A DNA stretch of 11,928 bases from a bacterium (GTDB taxonomy: Bacteria; Nitrospinota_A; UBA7883; JACRGQ01). This document shows, piece after piece, positions 1-6,459 of the stretch; within the stretch, counting starts at the first letter, position 1, and every line of letters starts with the position of its first letter. The notes beneath the pieces are model-generated. The model saw only the letters and a program-made list of their open reading frames with translations. It was not told where the DNA came from and made no database searches. Made by a program: the position numbers and the translations under genes. The stretch lies in NCBI GenBank assembly GCA_021815535.1, contig JAKAGL010000047.1:1-11928 (forward strand), in the 5' to 3' direction.

Positions 1-48
1 AAGCATGAGTGCCAGCATGGCCGTCATTTTGGCTTGAAGACTTTTCAT
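1..48 (-). CDS. N-terminal fragment of a membrane or exported protein
   Basis: Only the first 16 codons lie in the window. The reading frame starts at an ATG (46-48), preceded by a good Shine-Dalgarno AGGAG at 58-62 with a 9-nt spacer. The visible start, MKSLQAKMTAMLALML, has two lysines followed by a hydrophobic run. This is typical of a signal peptide or first transmembrane helix, as in chemoreceptors, sensor kinases and secreted proteins. The family cannot be determined from so few residues. The gene is divergent from the pseudopilin gene and the two share the region 49-270. Confidence 0.6.
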   Translation of the reverse strand, partial: MKSLQAKMTAMLALML

Positions 49-93
49 GGACCCGGTCTCCTTATTTCAATTGGTAACCCAATAAGCTGTAAC

Positions 94-105
94 ATGGCAT
101 GCCAT
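94..105. promoter_or_regulatory. 12-bp perfect palindrome, possible operator
   Basis: ATGGCATGCCAT is a perfect palindrome in the intergenic region between the divergent partial gene (start at 48) and the pseudopilin gene (start at 271). It lies about 45 nt upstream of the partial gene's start codon, where a dimeric regulator could act. One 12-bp palindrome can arise by chance, so an operator role is only a suggestion. Confidence 0.25.
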
Positions 106-235
106 CGCAGGGTGCTGAAAACGGAGTATTGACGTAAACTCCCCCTTCCCATTTTCATCCTTGAACAATAATAACCCGATTGCGTGCCGGATGCCAATAA
201 CCCTATTTGGGGGCAGCTTTATAAAAGCGCGAAGG

Positions 236-263
236 CTGGAAGAACGCCAGAATGCGGTATAAT
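236..263 (+). promoter_or_regulatory. Putative promoter of the pseudopilin gene
   Basis: A consensus -10 box TATAAT lies at 258-263, only 7 nt before the ATG at 271. The best -35 match is the poor CTGGAA at 236-241 with a 16-bp spacer. If this promoter is used, transcription starts at or next to the ATG and the mRNA is leaderless. The weak -35 would suit an activator-dependent promoter, but that is inference. Confidence 0.4.
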
Positions 264-270
264 CGCGCGG

Positions 271-693
271 ATGGAAATGAAACACGGGACCGTGAAAAAT
301 AGCCAGGGCTTTTCGCTGATTGAGCTGTTGATTGTGATGGTGATACTCGGCCTGTTGGCCGGGCTGGTTGGTCCCCGGCTGTTCAAACACGCCGATACCG
401 CTAAACAAAAGGACGCCGCCGTGCAGATCGGCATGTTTGAGGAAGCGCTTGACCTTTACCGCCTGGAGCACCACAAATATCCGTCTACCGAAGAGGGGCT
501 TGCCGCCATCAAACCGTACCTGAAAAAGGATTTGCCCATGGATCCATGGGGCAATCCCTTCCACTACAAATCCCCCGGCGACAACGACCGCGAATACGAG
601 ATCGTTTGCTATGGCGCCGACAACGCGCCGGGCGGCGAAGGAATCAACGAAGATATCGTCAGTTGGAAATCGCTGGGCAAATCCGGCGAATAG
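271..693 (+). CDS. gspG: Type II secretion-type major pseudopilin (GspG-like)
   Basis: This 140-residue protein has the architecture of GspG, the major pseudopilin that polymerises into the periplasmic pseudopilus of type II secretion systems. A 13-residue leader ends in Gly13 and is followed by Phe14-Ser-Leu-Ile-Glu18. This is the prepilin peptidase site with the conserved Glu at mature position 5. The hydrophobic N-terminal helix spans about 14-35. The C-terminal part has the GspG hallmarks YPSTEEGL (70-77), DPWGNPF (91-97), SPGDNDREYE (101-110) and a Gly/Asp-rich loop near 115-128 ending at SWK, the usual calcium-binding region. The frame stays open upstream to a GTG at 184, but the ATG at 271 gives a normal leader and length. 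No Shine-Dalgarno site is visible. No other gsp genes are adjacent, so it may serve a secretion system encoded elsewhere or a competence pseudopilus. The family is well supported, the exact system is not. Confidence 0.9.
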   Translation: MEMKHGTVKNSQGFSLIELLIVMVILGLLAGLVGPRLFKHADTAKQKDAAVQIGMFEEALDLYRLEHHKYPSTEEGLAAIKPYLKKDLPMDPWGNPFHYKSPGDNDREYEIVCYGADNAPGGEGINEDIVSWKSLGKSGE

Positions 694-759
694 AAAAAGT
701 CCCGCTCTCCCTTTCCCCTTAAATGGGATACCCGAAGCGGATAGTTGTCACCATTCCGC

Positions 760-833
760 TCCTCCCTTCAACAAGGGGAGACAGGAGGGATTTTTTAAAT
801 TCCCCTTAATGTCCCCCTTTTTCAAAGGGGGAA
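760..833. repeat. Imperfect palindromic intergenic repeat with two nested hairpins
   Basis: The stretch is an imperfect inverted repeat of about 74 bp centred on the AT-rich 791-800. The left inner arm AAGGGGAGACAGGAGGGA (773-790) is complementary, with small gaps, to 801-820. Outer arms 760-772 and 821-833 also match. Each half can fold on its own: CTCCCTT (762-768) with AAGGGGAG (773-780), and a 9-bp stem TCCCCCTTT (812-820) with AAAGGGGGA (824-832) closing a 3-nt loop. A 10-bp direct copy, TTCCCCTTAA, occurs at 713-722 and 800-809. This is the shape of a REP- or MITE-like dispersed element. It lies between two convergent genes and has no uridine tract typical of a terminator. Confidence 0.65.
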
Positions 834-854
834 AAATAAGCGCTGACACGCTAA

Positions 855-874
855 CGCGGACAAGAGTGTCCGCG
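855..874. repeat. 8-bp hairpin between convergent genes
   Basis: CGCGGACA (855-862) and TGTCCGCG (867-874) form a perfect GC-rich 8-bp stem with the loop AGAG. It sits about 45 nt beyond the stop codon of comM and beyond the palindromic element following the pseudopilin gene. It could slow transcription from either side, but no T-tract follows, so a REP-like repeat is at least as likely as a terminator. A short inverted pair CCAC/GTGG (875-878, 887-890) lies next to it. Confidence 0.5.
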
Positions 875-919
875 CCACCCAGTGTAGTGGGCCGATCGCT
901 TTATCCACCGTAAAACCGG

Positions 920-2446
920 CTACAATCCCCGTTCGAGGGCGCGGTACTGGATAGCCTCGGCCACATGTTCGGTACCGATATCATCACAGCCGGCGAGATC
1001 GGCGATGGTTCGGGCCACCTTCAATATCCGTGAGTGGGCACGGGCTGAAAGCCCCAGTCGTTCCATCGCCATCTTGAGCAGGTTTTCAGATTCAGGCCCC
1101 ACCCTGCAGTGCGTTTTTATCTGCTTCTGTCCCATCTGAGCATTGCGGTAAATGCGGCTTTTGGCGAACCGTTTTTTCTGTCGGCCCTGCGCCATATCAA
1201 CCCGAGCGCGGATAGACGCCGATGATTCGCCATCACAATCCCCTTTCAATTCCTGATATTTTACCGCCGGCACGTCCACCTGTATGTCTATCCGGTCCAA
1301 TAGCGGGCCGGATATTTTCTGGCGGTAGCGGCGCATCTCCAATGGGGTGCAGCGGCACTCCTTCACCGGGTCGGTGGAAAAACCGCAGGGACAAGGATTC
1401 ATAGCGCAGACCATCATGAAATCAGCCGGGAAAGCAACCGAGGAAGAAGCGCGGGATATTACCACCTTGCCATCCTCAAGCGGCTGACGCAGCACCTCTA
1501 GCGCGCTACGGCGGAATTCTGGGAGTTCATCGAGGAACAGCACACCATGATGCGCCAGCGATACCTCGCCGGGAAGAACCGGGTTGTTGCCGCCGCCGAC
1601 AAGTCCGGCATCCGACACGGTATGGTGAGGGGCGCGGAACGGCCGCCGCGAAAGCACCGACACGTTTCCGCCCAACAATCCCGCCACGCTGTGAATGCGG
1701 GAGCAGTCGATGGCCTCGTCCAGCGTCCAGCCGGGCATAACGGTGGGGAGCCGCCGCGCGATCATCGATTTTCCCGAGCCGGGAGGGCCTATCATCAGCA
1801 CGTTGTGCCCCCCCGCCGCGGCGACTTCCACGGCACGGCGTACATGGTGCTGTCCCTTCACCTCGGCAAAGTCCACCTCATCTTCCGGGAGGGCCCCCGG
1901 TGCGAACAGCATCGGCGCGGCCTTTTCGATAGCGGATTCGCCCAATAGCCATGACACCGCCTGGGCAAGCGTTTCCACGGGGTAAACATTCACTCCTTCC
2001 ACCACCGCCGCTTCTCCGGCGTTTTCAGAGGGACAAAGCAAGCCGGCGGCGTGGCGGTTCTTGACCGCGACCGCCACCGAGAGCATTCCGCGTACCGGCT
2101 TCACGCGCCCGTCAAGGGCCAACTCGCCGATGATGAACAGATTTTTCAGCCGGTCGGCGGGAATAATCCCCTGTGCGGCCAAGATAGCCAAAGCTATGGG
2201 CAGATCGAACGCGCTCCCCTCCTTACGGACATCGGCTGGGGCAAGATTGACCGTAATCCTTTTCACCGGCATATCGAAACCGGAATTTTTTAGCGCGGCG
2301 AGAATACGGTTCTGGCTTTCTTTCACCGCAGCGTCCGGCAGACCGACGGTGATGTAGAAAAATATGCCGGGTGTAAGATCGACTTCAACTTCCACGGGAA
2401 ACGCCTCAATGCCGAGGTGTGCCGCGCTGAACAGTTTAGCTATCAT
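920..2446 (-). CDS. comM: ComM/YifB-family AAA+ ATPase (Mg-chelatase-like helicase)
   Basis: This 508-residue protein is a full-length ComM/YifB family member. ComM is a hexameric AAA+ helicase that promotes branch migration of integrating DNA during natural transformation. Numbering from the ATG at 2446, the N-terminal Lon-protease-like fold spans about 15-170, with the conserved KEGSAFDLPIAL region at 75-86. The AAA+ core has Walker A GPPGSGKS (220-227), Walker B VLFLDE (302-307) and the SGPLLDRIDI segment (379-388). Four cysteines at 352, 354, 364 and 366 form the zinc-finger-like insertion common in the family. The Mg-chelatase C-terminal domain follows to the end. A TTG at 2452 would add two codons, but it lies just 2 nt from the -10 box, so the ATG at 2446 is preferred. 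No Shine-Dalgarno site is visible. It is convergent with the pseudopilin gene and divergent from the chemoreceptor. Confidence 0.95.
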   Translation of the reverse strand: MIAKLFSAAHLGIEAFPVEVEVDLTPGIFFYITVGLPDAAVKESQNRILAALKNSGFDMPVKRITVNLAPADVRKEGSAFDLPIALAILAAQGIIPADRLKNLFIIGELALDGRVKPVRGMLSVAVAVKNRHAAGLLCPSENAGEAAVVEGVNVYPVETLAQAVSWLLGESAIEKAAPMLFAPGALPEDEVDFAEVKGQHHVRRAVEVAAAGGHNVLMIGPPGSGKSMIARRLPTVMPGWTLDEAIDCSRIHSVAGLLGGNVSVLSRRPFRAPHHTVSDAGLVGGGNNPVLPGEVSLAHHGVLFLDELPEFRRSALEVLRQPLEDGKVVISRASSSVAFPADFMMVCAMNPCPCGFSTDPVKECRCTPLEMRRYRQKISGPLLDRIDIQVDVPAVKYQELKGDCDGESSASIRARVDMAQGRQKKRFAKSRIYRNAQMGQKQIKTHCRVGPESENLLKMAMERLGLSARAHSRILKVARTIADLAGCDDIGTEHVAEAIQYRALERGL

Positions 2447-2454
2447 TACCAAGA

Positions 2455-2483
2455 ATTAAACAGCACGGCGGGCGGCGGGTCAA
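2455..2483 (-). promoter_or_regulatory. Sigma-70-type promoter of comM
   Basis: Read on the minus strand, the -35 box is TTGACC (2478-2483), followed by a 17-bp spacer and the -10 box TTTAAT (2455-2460). Only 8 nt separate the -10 box from the comM ATG at 2446. The predicted transcription start is therefore within about 0-3 nt of the start codon, implying a leaderless mRNA. The spacing and -35 match are good. Confidence 0.6.
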
Positions 2484-2546
2484 TGGCTTTCCCTGAAACG
2501 AAAGATTTCACCCAATTCCGCATATGATAATATGAGACAAACAGCA

Positions 2547-2555
2547 GGGGAAGGG
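2547..2555 (+). promoter_or_regulatory. Ribosome-binding site that sets the chemoreceptor start
   Basis: The purine-rich GGGGAAGGG lies 6 nt before the ATG at 2562. It has the right spacing for this start and argues against the in-frame ATG at 2532, which has no such site. Confidence 0.65.
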
Positions 2556-2561
2556 CCGCTA

Positions 2562-4010
2562 ATGAACTGGTTTGAAGGAAAAGGGCTGGGATTCAAAATC
2601 CTGACGTCGCTAACCATTATTCTCCTCATAACCTCTGCGGCCAATACCTACTGGACCCACCGCCAACTCAAACAAACCGTACTAAAAGGGGCGCAACAAC
2701 GTGCGCTAAATCTAAGCGAATCGATCCTGTTGACGCTCAACAACATGATGGCGCAGGGTACGATCGGCGACCGGGCGAAATACCTGAAATCGTTCACCAC
2801 GTTCAAGGGGGTGCGCGAGGTGCGGGTGATCCGCGGCGCCGGGGTTAATGAACAGTACGGGGAAGGTCCGGAGGAGGAAAAACCGCGCGATGCGGTGGAT
2901 GAACGGGTGCTTTCCACCGGCAAGATGGAATCGCTGTTTGTGACACAAGAAGGCGCAAGCGGACTTCGGGTGGTCATCCCGTTCCTCATGTCGAAAGAAT
3001 GGGCGGAAAAGATCGGTATCAACTGCTTCGACTGTCATCAGGGAAATGAAGGAACCACAAATGGTGCGTTGAGCCTGGTCATTCCTCTCGCCGATGCTGA
3101 AGCGGAGATTTTAAAAAACGATGGGGTGATGGCCGGTTTTTATTCGCTTGAATTCGTCATAATATTTTTGTTTTTCCTTTGGATGATCCGTTACCGGGTT
3201 GATACCGTGCTTATGCGGATATCCAGCAAGTTGCGCGATACCACCAACACCGTAACGGACGCCTCGCGGTCAATGGCAGAAGCCAGCGGCAACCTCTCCG
3301 ACGGGGCGGCGCAGCAGGCCAGCTCGCTTGAAAAAACTTCCGCCTCACTGGAAGAAATATCGTCAATGGTGCGCCACACCGCCGAAAGCGCCAAAGAGGC
3401 AAACACCGTGATGCAGGGAGCCACGGAAGTAGTGGATGAAGGAACCGTGTCGATGAAACGTCTCGTGGAGGCGATGGAGCACATTGAGGGAGCCTCCACC
3501 GAGATCGCCAAAATCATGAAGGTGATCGAGGAGATCGCCATGCAGACGAACCTTATCTCGCTTAACGCCTCGATAGAGGCGGCACGCGCGGGAGAACACG
3601 GCAAGGGGTTCGGGGTAGTGGCTGAAGAGGTCCGCGGCCTTGCGCGGCGCAGCGGTTCCGCCGCTCAGGATACCACCCGGCTGATCCAGAATGCTGTCGC
3701 CCGAGCACATGAAGGCGCCGATATCACCGCCGCCGCCATGCAAACTTTTGAAAAAATCGCTGCGCTCACCGCGCGGGCCGCGCAACTGGTGGAACAGATC
3801 AGCAACGCCGCCAGCGAGCAGGCCATCGGCATCAATGAGATCAATAGCGCGGTGACCGAAATGGATTCCGTCACGCAACAAAGCGCAAAAAAGGCGGAAG
3901 AAACCGCCAAGCTAGGCATGTCACTCGATGGCCAAACGAAAGAACTTGCGGACATCATTCACGAGTTGAATATGATCGTTAAAGGAGCCAACGCCGCTGA
4001 CGCGGAATAG
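2562..4010 (+). CDS. Methyl-accepting chemotaxis protein with periplasmic c-type heme motif
   Basis: This 482-residue inner-membrane chemoreceptor signals to a CheA/CheW array. TM1 spans about 11-30, a periplasmic sensor about 31-188, and TM2 about 189-209. The sensor holds one CxxCH motif, CFDCH at 155-159, which is the site for covalent c-type heme attachment. Such receptors are known from metal-reducing bacteria. A redox or small-ligand (NO, O2, CO) sensing role is inference. The cytoplasmic part has the conserved signalling tip at about 322-360, including MQTNLISLNASIEAARAGE and GKGFGVVAEEVRGLARRS, flanked by long coiled-coil helices with Glu/Gln-rich methylation segments. No recognisable HAMP domain lies between TM2 and the coiled coil. 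There is no C-terminal pentapeptide tether for CheR/CheB. The gene is divergent from comM and convergent with pgk. The family is certain, the ligand unknown. Confidence 0.95.
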   Translation: MNWFEGKGLGFKILTSLTIILLITSAANTYWTHRQLKQTVLKGAQQRALNLSESILLTLNNMMAQGTIGDRAKYLKSFTTFKGVREVRVIRGAGVNEQYGEGPEEEKPRDAVDERVLSTGKMESLFVTQEGASGLRVVIPFLMSKEWAEKIGINCFDCHQGNEGTTNGALSLVIPLADAEAEILKNDGVMAGFYSLEFVIIFLFFLWMIRYRVDTVLMRISSKLRDTTNTVTDASRSMAEASGNLSDGAAQQASSLEKTSASLEEISSMVRHTAESAKEANTVMQGATEVVDEGTVSMKRLVEAMEHIEGASTEIAKIMKVIEEIAMQTNLISLNASIEAARAGEHGKGFGVVAEEVRGLARRSGSAAQDTTRLIQNAVARAHEGADITAAAMQTFEKIAALTARAAQLVEQISNAASEQAIGINEINSAVTEMDSVTQQSAKKAEETAKLGMSLDGQTKELADIIHELNMIVKGANAADAE

Positions 4011-4012
4011 AA

Positions 4013-4036
4013 TCTCCCCGGTATTAACCGGGGAGA
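4013..4036. terminator. Bidirectional terminator between the chemoreceptor and pgk
   Basis: TCTCCCCGG (4013-4021) and CCGGGGAGA (4028-4036) form a perfect 9-bp stem with loop TATTAA, starting 3 nt after the chemoreceptor stop codon. On the plus strand it is followed shortly by CTTTT, and on the minus strand by a mixed T-rich stretch. The position between two convergent stop codons fits a shared terminator. The T-tracts are short. Confidence 0.7.
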
Positions 4037-4053
4037 GGAACTTTTGAAGAAAC

Positions 4054-5247
4054 CTATTTGGCGGAAGAGAGGGCGGCAAGGCCCGGCAGGGTTTTCCCTT
4101 CCAGCAATTCGAGAAACGCACCGCCGCCAGTGCTGATGAAACTGAACTTATCACTTTCACCAGCCTTGTGAATTGCCACGTCGGTATCGCCTCCGCCGGC
4201 GATGGTCAATGCATAACAATCCGCCACGGCATGCACCATCGCCATGGTGCCGCGCGAGAAGATGTCCATTTCGAACACTCCCATCGGCCCGTTCCATATG
4301 ATGGTCTTGGCATCGTGCAATACTTCCTTGAAAAGCGTCACGCTGGCGGGGCCGATATCGGGCGCGTACCAATCTTCGGGTATCTCTTTGGCGGGGACGA
4401 TCTTGGTATTGGCCCGGGGATCGATGCGGTCGGCCACCACGAAATCGACGGGAAGGTAGAATTTCACCCCTTTTTCACGCGCCTTCTCCTTTATTTTCTG
4501 AACGGCGTCGATCATGTTTTCTTCCACCTTGCACTTGCCCACGTTATAGCCCAGCGCCTTATAGAAGGTGAACGCCAGTCCGCCTCCTACGATGATCTTG
4601 TCAACGTGGTCGATCAGGTTCAAAAACACTTTGATCTTGGTGCTCGCCTTCGCGCCCCCGACAATGGCGATCACCGGCCGGGCCGGATCGGCAACCGAGC
4701 GGTTGAAGTATTCGATCTCTTTTTTCATCAGATAGCCAGCGGCCGATTTTGCCACCAGCTTGGTGATCCCCTCGGTGCTGGCGTGAGCGCGGTGGGCCGT
4801 GCCAAAGGCATCGTTGATGTAGAGGTCGGTATACGTAGCCAGCTGTTTGCAAAAGCCGGGGTCGTTCGTCTCTTCTTCTTTGTGGAAGCGGAGGTTTTCC
4901 AGCAGCAACACATCGCCGTTCTTCATGCCGGCAACCATTGCTTCCACTTCGGGCCCTACGCAATCCGGGGCAAACTCAACCTCGCGGTTCAGCAACCGCG
5001 CCAGGCGGGCCTGCACCGGCTTGAGGCTGTACTTCGGGTTGCGCTCGCCGTCGGGACGGCCCAGATGGGAAGCAAGAATGACCTTCGCCCCGCGGTCGAT
5101 AAGGTCGTTGATGGTCTGAAGCGTGCCCCGGATACGGGTGTCGTCGGTAATTTTCTGGAAATCATCCAGCGGCACGTTGTAATCGACCCGGACGAAGCAG
5201 CGCTTGCCGGTGACATCCAGCTTGTCCATCGTCAACTTGTTCAGCAT
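4054..5247 (-). CDS. pgk: Phosphoglycerate kinase
   Basis: This 397-residue cytoplasmic enzyme interconverts 1,3-bisphosphoglycerate plus ADP and 3-phosphoglycerate plus ATP. Family motifs occur in order: RVDYNVPL (20-27), SHLGRP (60-65), LLENLRFHKEEE (115-126), INDAFGTAHRAHAST (144-158) and GGAKASTK (197-204). Then come IIVGGGLAFTF (218-228), IWNGPMGVFE (317-326), GGGDTDVA (351-358) and ISTGGGAFLELLEG (371-384). The length is standard and no key motif is missing. The ATG at 5247 is only 4 nt after the gap stop codon, so pgk is co-transcribed with gap and probably translated by coupling. A weak AAGGG lies about 14 nt upstream inside the end of gap. Starting at Met7 would shorten the conserved N-terminus, so the first ATG is preferred. 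Confidence 0.98.
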   Translation of the reverse strand: MLNKLTMDKLDVTGKRCFVRVDYNVPLDDFQKITDDTRIRGTLQTINDLIDRGAKVILASHLGRPDGERNPKYSLKPVQARLARLLNREVEFAPDCVGPEVEAMVAGMKNGDVLLLENLRFHKEEETNDPGFCKQLATYTDLYINDAFGTAHRAHASTEGITKLVAKSAAGYLMKKEIEYFNRSVADPARPVIAIVGGAKASTKIKVFLNLIDHVDKIIVGGGLAFTFYKALGYNVGKCKVEENMIDAVQKIKEKAREKGVKFYLPVDFVVADRIDPRANTKIVPAKEIPEDWYAPDIGPASVTLFKEVLHDAKTIIWNGPMGVFEMDIFSRGTMAMVHAVADCYALTIAGGGDTDVAIHKAGESDKFSFISTGGGAFLELLEGKTLPGLAALSSAK

Positions 5248-5251
5248 GTGA

Positions 5252-6259
5252 TTACAGCCCTTTTTTCTCGATGAACTTCACGAGGTCGATCACGCGGTTG
5301 CTGTAGCCCCATTCGTTGTCGTACCACGACAGCACTTTCAGCAGTTTCTTGTCCAGCACTTTGGTGGACATTGCATCGACGATGCTGGAATTGGCGTTCC
5401 CCTTGAAATCGCTGGAAACGAGTGGCAGATCGCAGTATTCCAAAATACCCTTCAGCTTGCCGTTGGCGGCTTCCTTCAGTGCGGCATTCACTTCCTCGCC
5501 AGTGGCTTCCTTTTCAAGGATGCAGACGAGATCGACCAGCGAAACGTTCGGTGTAGGGACGCGGATGGAAAGCCCGTCCAACTTCCCTTTCAATTGCGGC
5601 AGCACCAGGCCGACCGCCTTGGCGGCGCCAGTGGTGGTGGGGATCATGGAAAGGGCGGCGGCGCGGGCGCGGCGAAGATCGCTGTGCGGCAGATCGAGCA
5701 CCCGCTGATCGTTGGTGTAGCTGTGAATGGTGGTCATCTGGCCGCTGACGAAGCCGAATTTTTCGATGAGCACCTTGACTACTGGAGCAAGGCAGTTGGT
5801 GGTACACGAAGCGTTGGAAATGATGTTGTGCTTTGCCGCGTCGTATTTATCCTCGTTGACACCAAGCACGATGGTGATGTCTTCGTCGGTGGCCGGAGCG
5901 CTGATGACCACTTTTTTTGCGCCTGCGGCAAGATGTTTCTGCGCGCCATCCCTTTTGGTGAAGATGCCGGTCGACTCGATGGCGATGTCCACGCCCAGCG
6001 CCTTCCACGGCAGAGCGGCAGGGTCTTTCTCTTTCAGCACTTTTATCGCGCGGCCCGCCACCTTGATCACGTCCCCCTCGACCACAACCTCCTCATTCAG
6101 ATTGCCAAGCACGGAATCGTATTTCAGCAGGTGCCCCAACGTCTTGGGATCGGTGATGTCATTCACCGCCACGAATTCGAGATTCTTGTCGTGCAGCGCA
6201 GCCCGCAGAATGTTTCGTCCGATACGTCCAAAGCCGTTGATTGCGACCTTAATAGCCAT
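5252..6259 (-). CDS. gap: Glyceraldehyde-3-phosphate dehydrogenase, type I
   Basis: This 335-residue enzyme oxidises glyceraldehyde-3-phosphate to 1,3-bisphosphoglycerate with NAD+, supplying the substrate of the adjacent pgk product. Visible are the Rossmann motif INGFGRIGR (7-15) and AVNDITDP (31-38), whose Asp34 suggests NAD preference. The catalytic segment SNASCTTNCLAP (148-159) carries the nucleophile Cys152, and His179 in TTIHSYTNDQ is the catalytic base. SWYDNEWGYSNRV (311-323) is the typical C-terminal motif. The start is set by a strong Shine-Dalgarno GGAGGAG ending 9 nt upstream of the ATG. It is the first gene of the gap-pgk operon, driven by the promoter at 6309-6338. The gene is intact. 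Confidence 0.98.
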   Translation of the reverse strand: MAIKVAINGFGRIGRNILRAALHDKNLEFVAVNDITDPKTLGHLLKYDSVLGNLNEEVVVEGDVIKVAGRAIKVLKEKDPAALPWKALGVDIAIESTGIFTKRDGAQKHLAAGAKKVVISAPATDEDITIVLGVNEDKYDAAKHNIISNASCTTNCLAPVVKVLIEKFGFVSGQMTTIHSYTNDQRVLDLPHSDLRRARAAALSMIPTTTGAAKAVGLVLPQLKGKLDGLSIRVPTPNVSLVDLVCILEKEATGEEVNAALKEAANGKLKGILEYCDLPLVSSDFKGNANSSIVDAMSTKVLDKKLLKVLSWYDNEWGYSNRVIDLVKFIEKKGL

Positions 6260-6308
6260 TGGGTGCTTCTCCTCCTTAAGCGGTTGCGAACAGTACGTTG
6301 ATAATACA

Positions 6309-6338
6309 TTTATACGCCCCGTCCCGGCACCCAGTCAA
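6309..6338 (-). promoter_or_regulatory. Sigma-70-type promoter of the gap-pgk operon
   Basis: On the minus strand, TTGACT (6333-6338) and TATAAA (6309-6314) are separated by 18 bp. The predicted start near 6302 gives a leader of about 43 nt that contains the gap ribosome-binding site. Both boxes match consensus well. The promoter lies in the intergenic region shared with the divergent comEC gene. Confidence 0.65.
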
Positions 6339-6459
6339 CAAGGGAAAGAGGCCATTTTACATGGTGTTTCCTCATCATCGCCGCACACCTGCCTTTTGCG
6401 GGAAATGGCATTTAATTATTCCGGCATCGCGGCAGACCCGAAGTAAAATAAAAACACCA

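Noticed and set aside
67..564. Minus-strand frame of 165 codons opposite the pseudopilin gene
   Set aside because: It is antisense to the conserved GspG-like gene and has no recognisable domain.
611..913. Plus-strand frame of 100 codons overlapping the pseudopilin end and the repeat element
   Set aside because: Most of it reads through the palindromic repeat. It has no ribosome-binding site and a low-complexity translation.
2532..2561. Upstream ATG at 2532 as the chemoreceptor start
   Set aside because: The ATG at 2562 has a well-spaced GGGGAAGGG and places TM1 at the usual distance from the N-terminus.
4168..5274. Long open frame (368 codons) on the plus strand
   Set aside because: It is antisense to pgk, whose motifs are all intact. 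The translation is His/Gly-rich with no recognisable domain, and the opening comes from codon bias.
5594..6446. Overlapping open frames on the plus strand opposite gap
   Set aside because: Both frames are antisense to an intact gap gene and show no family motifs.
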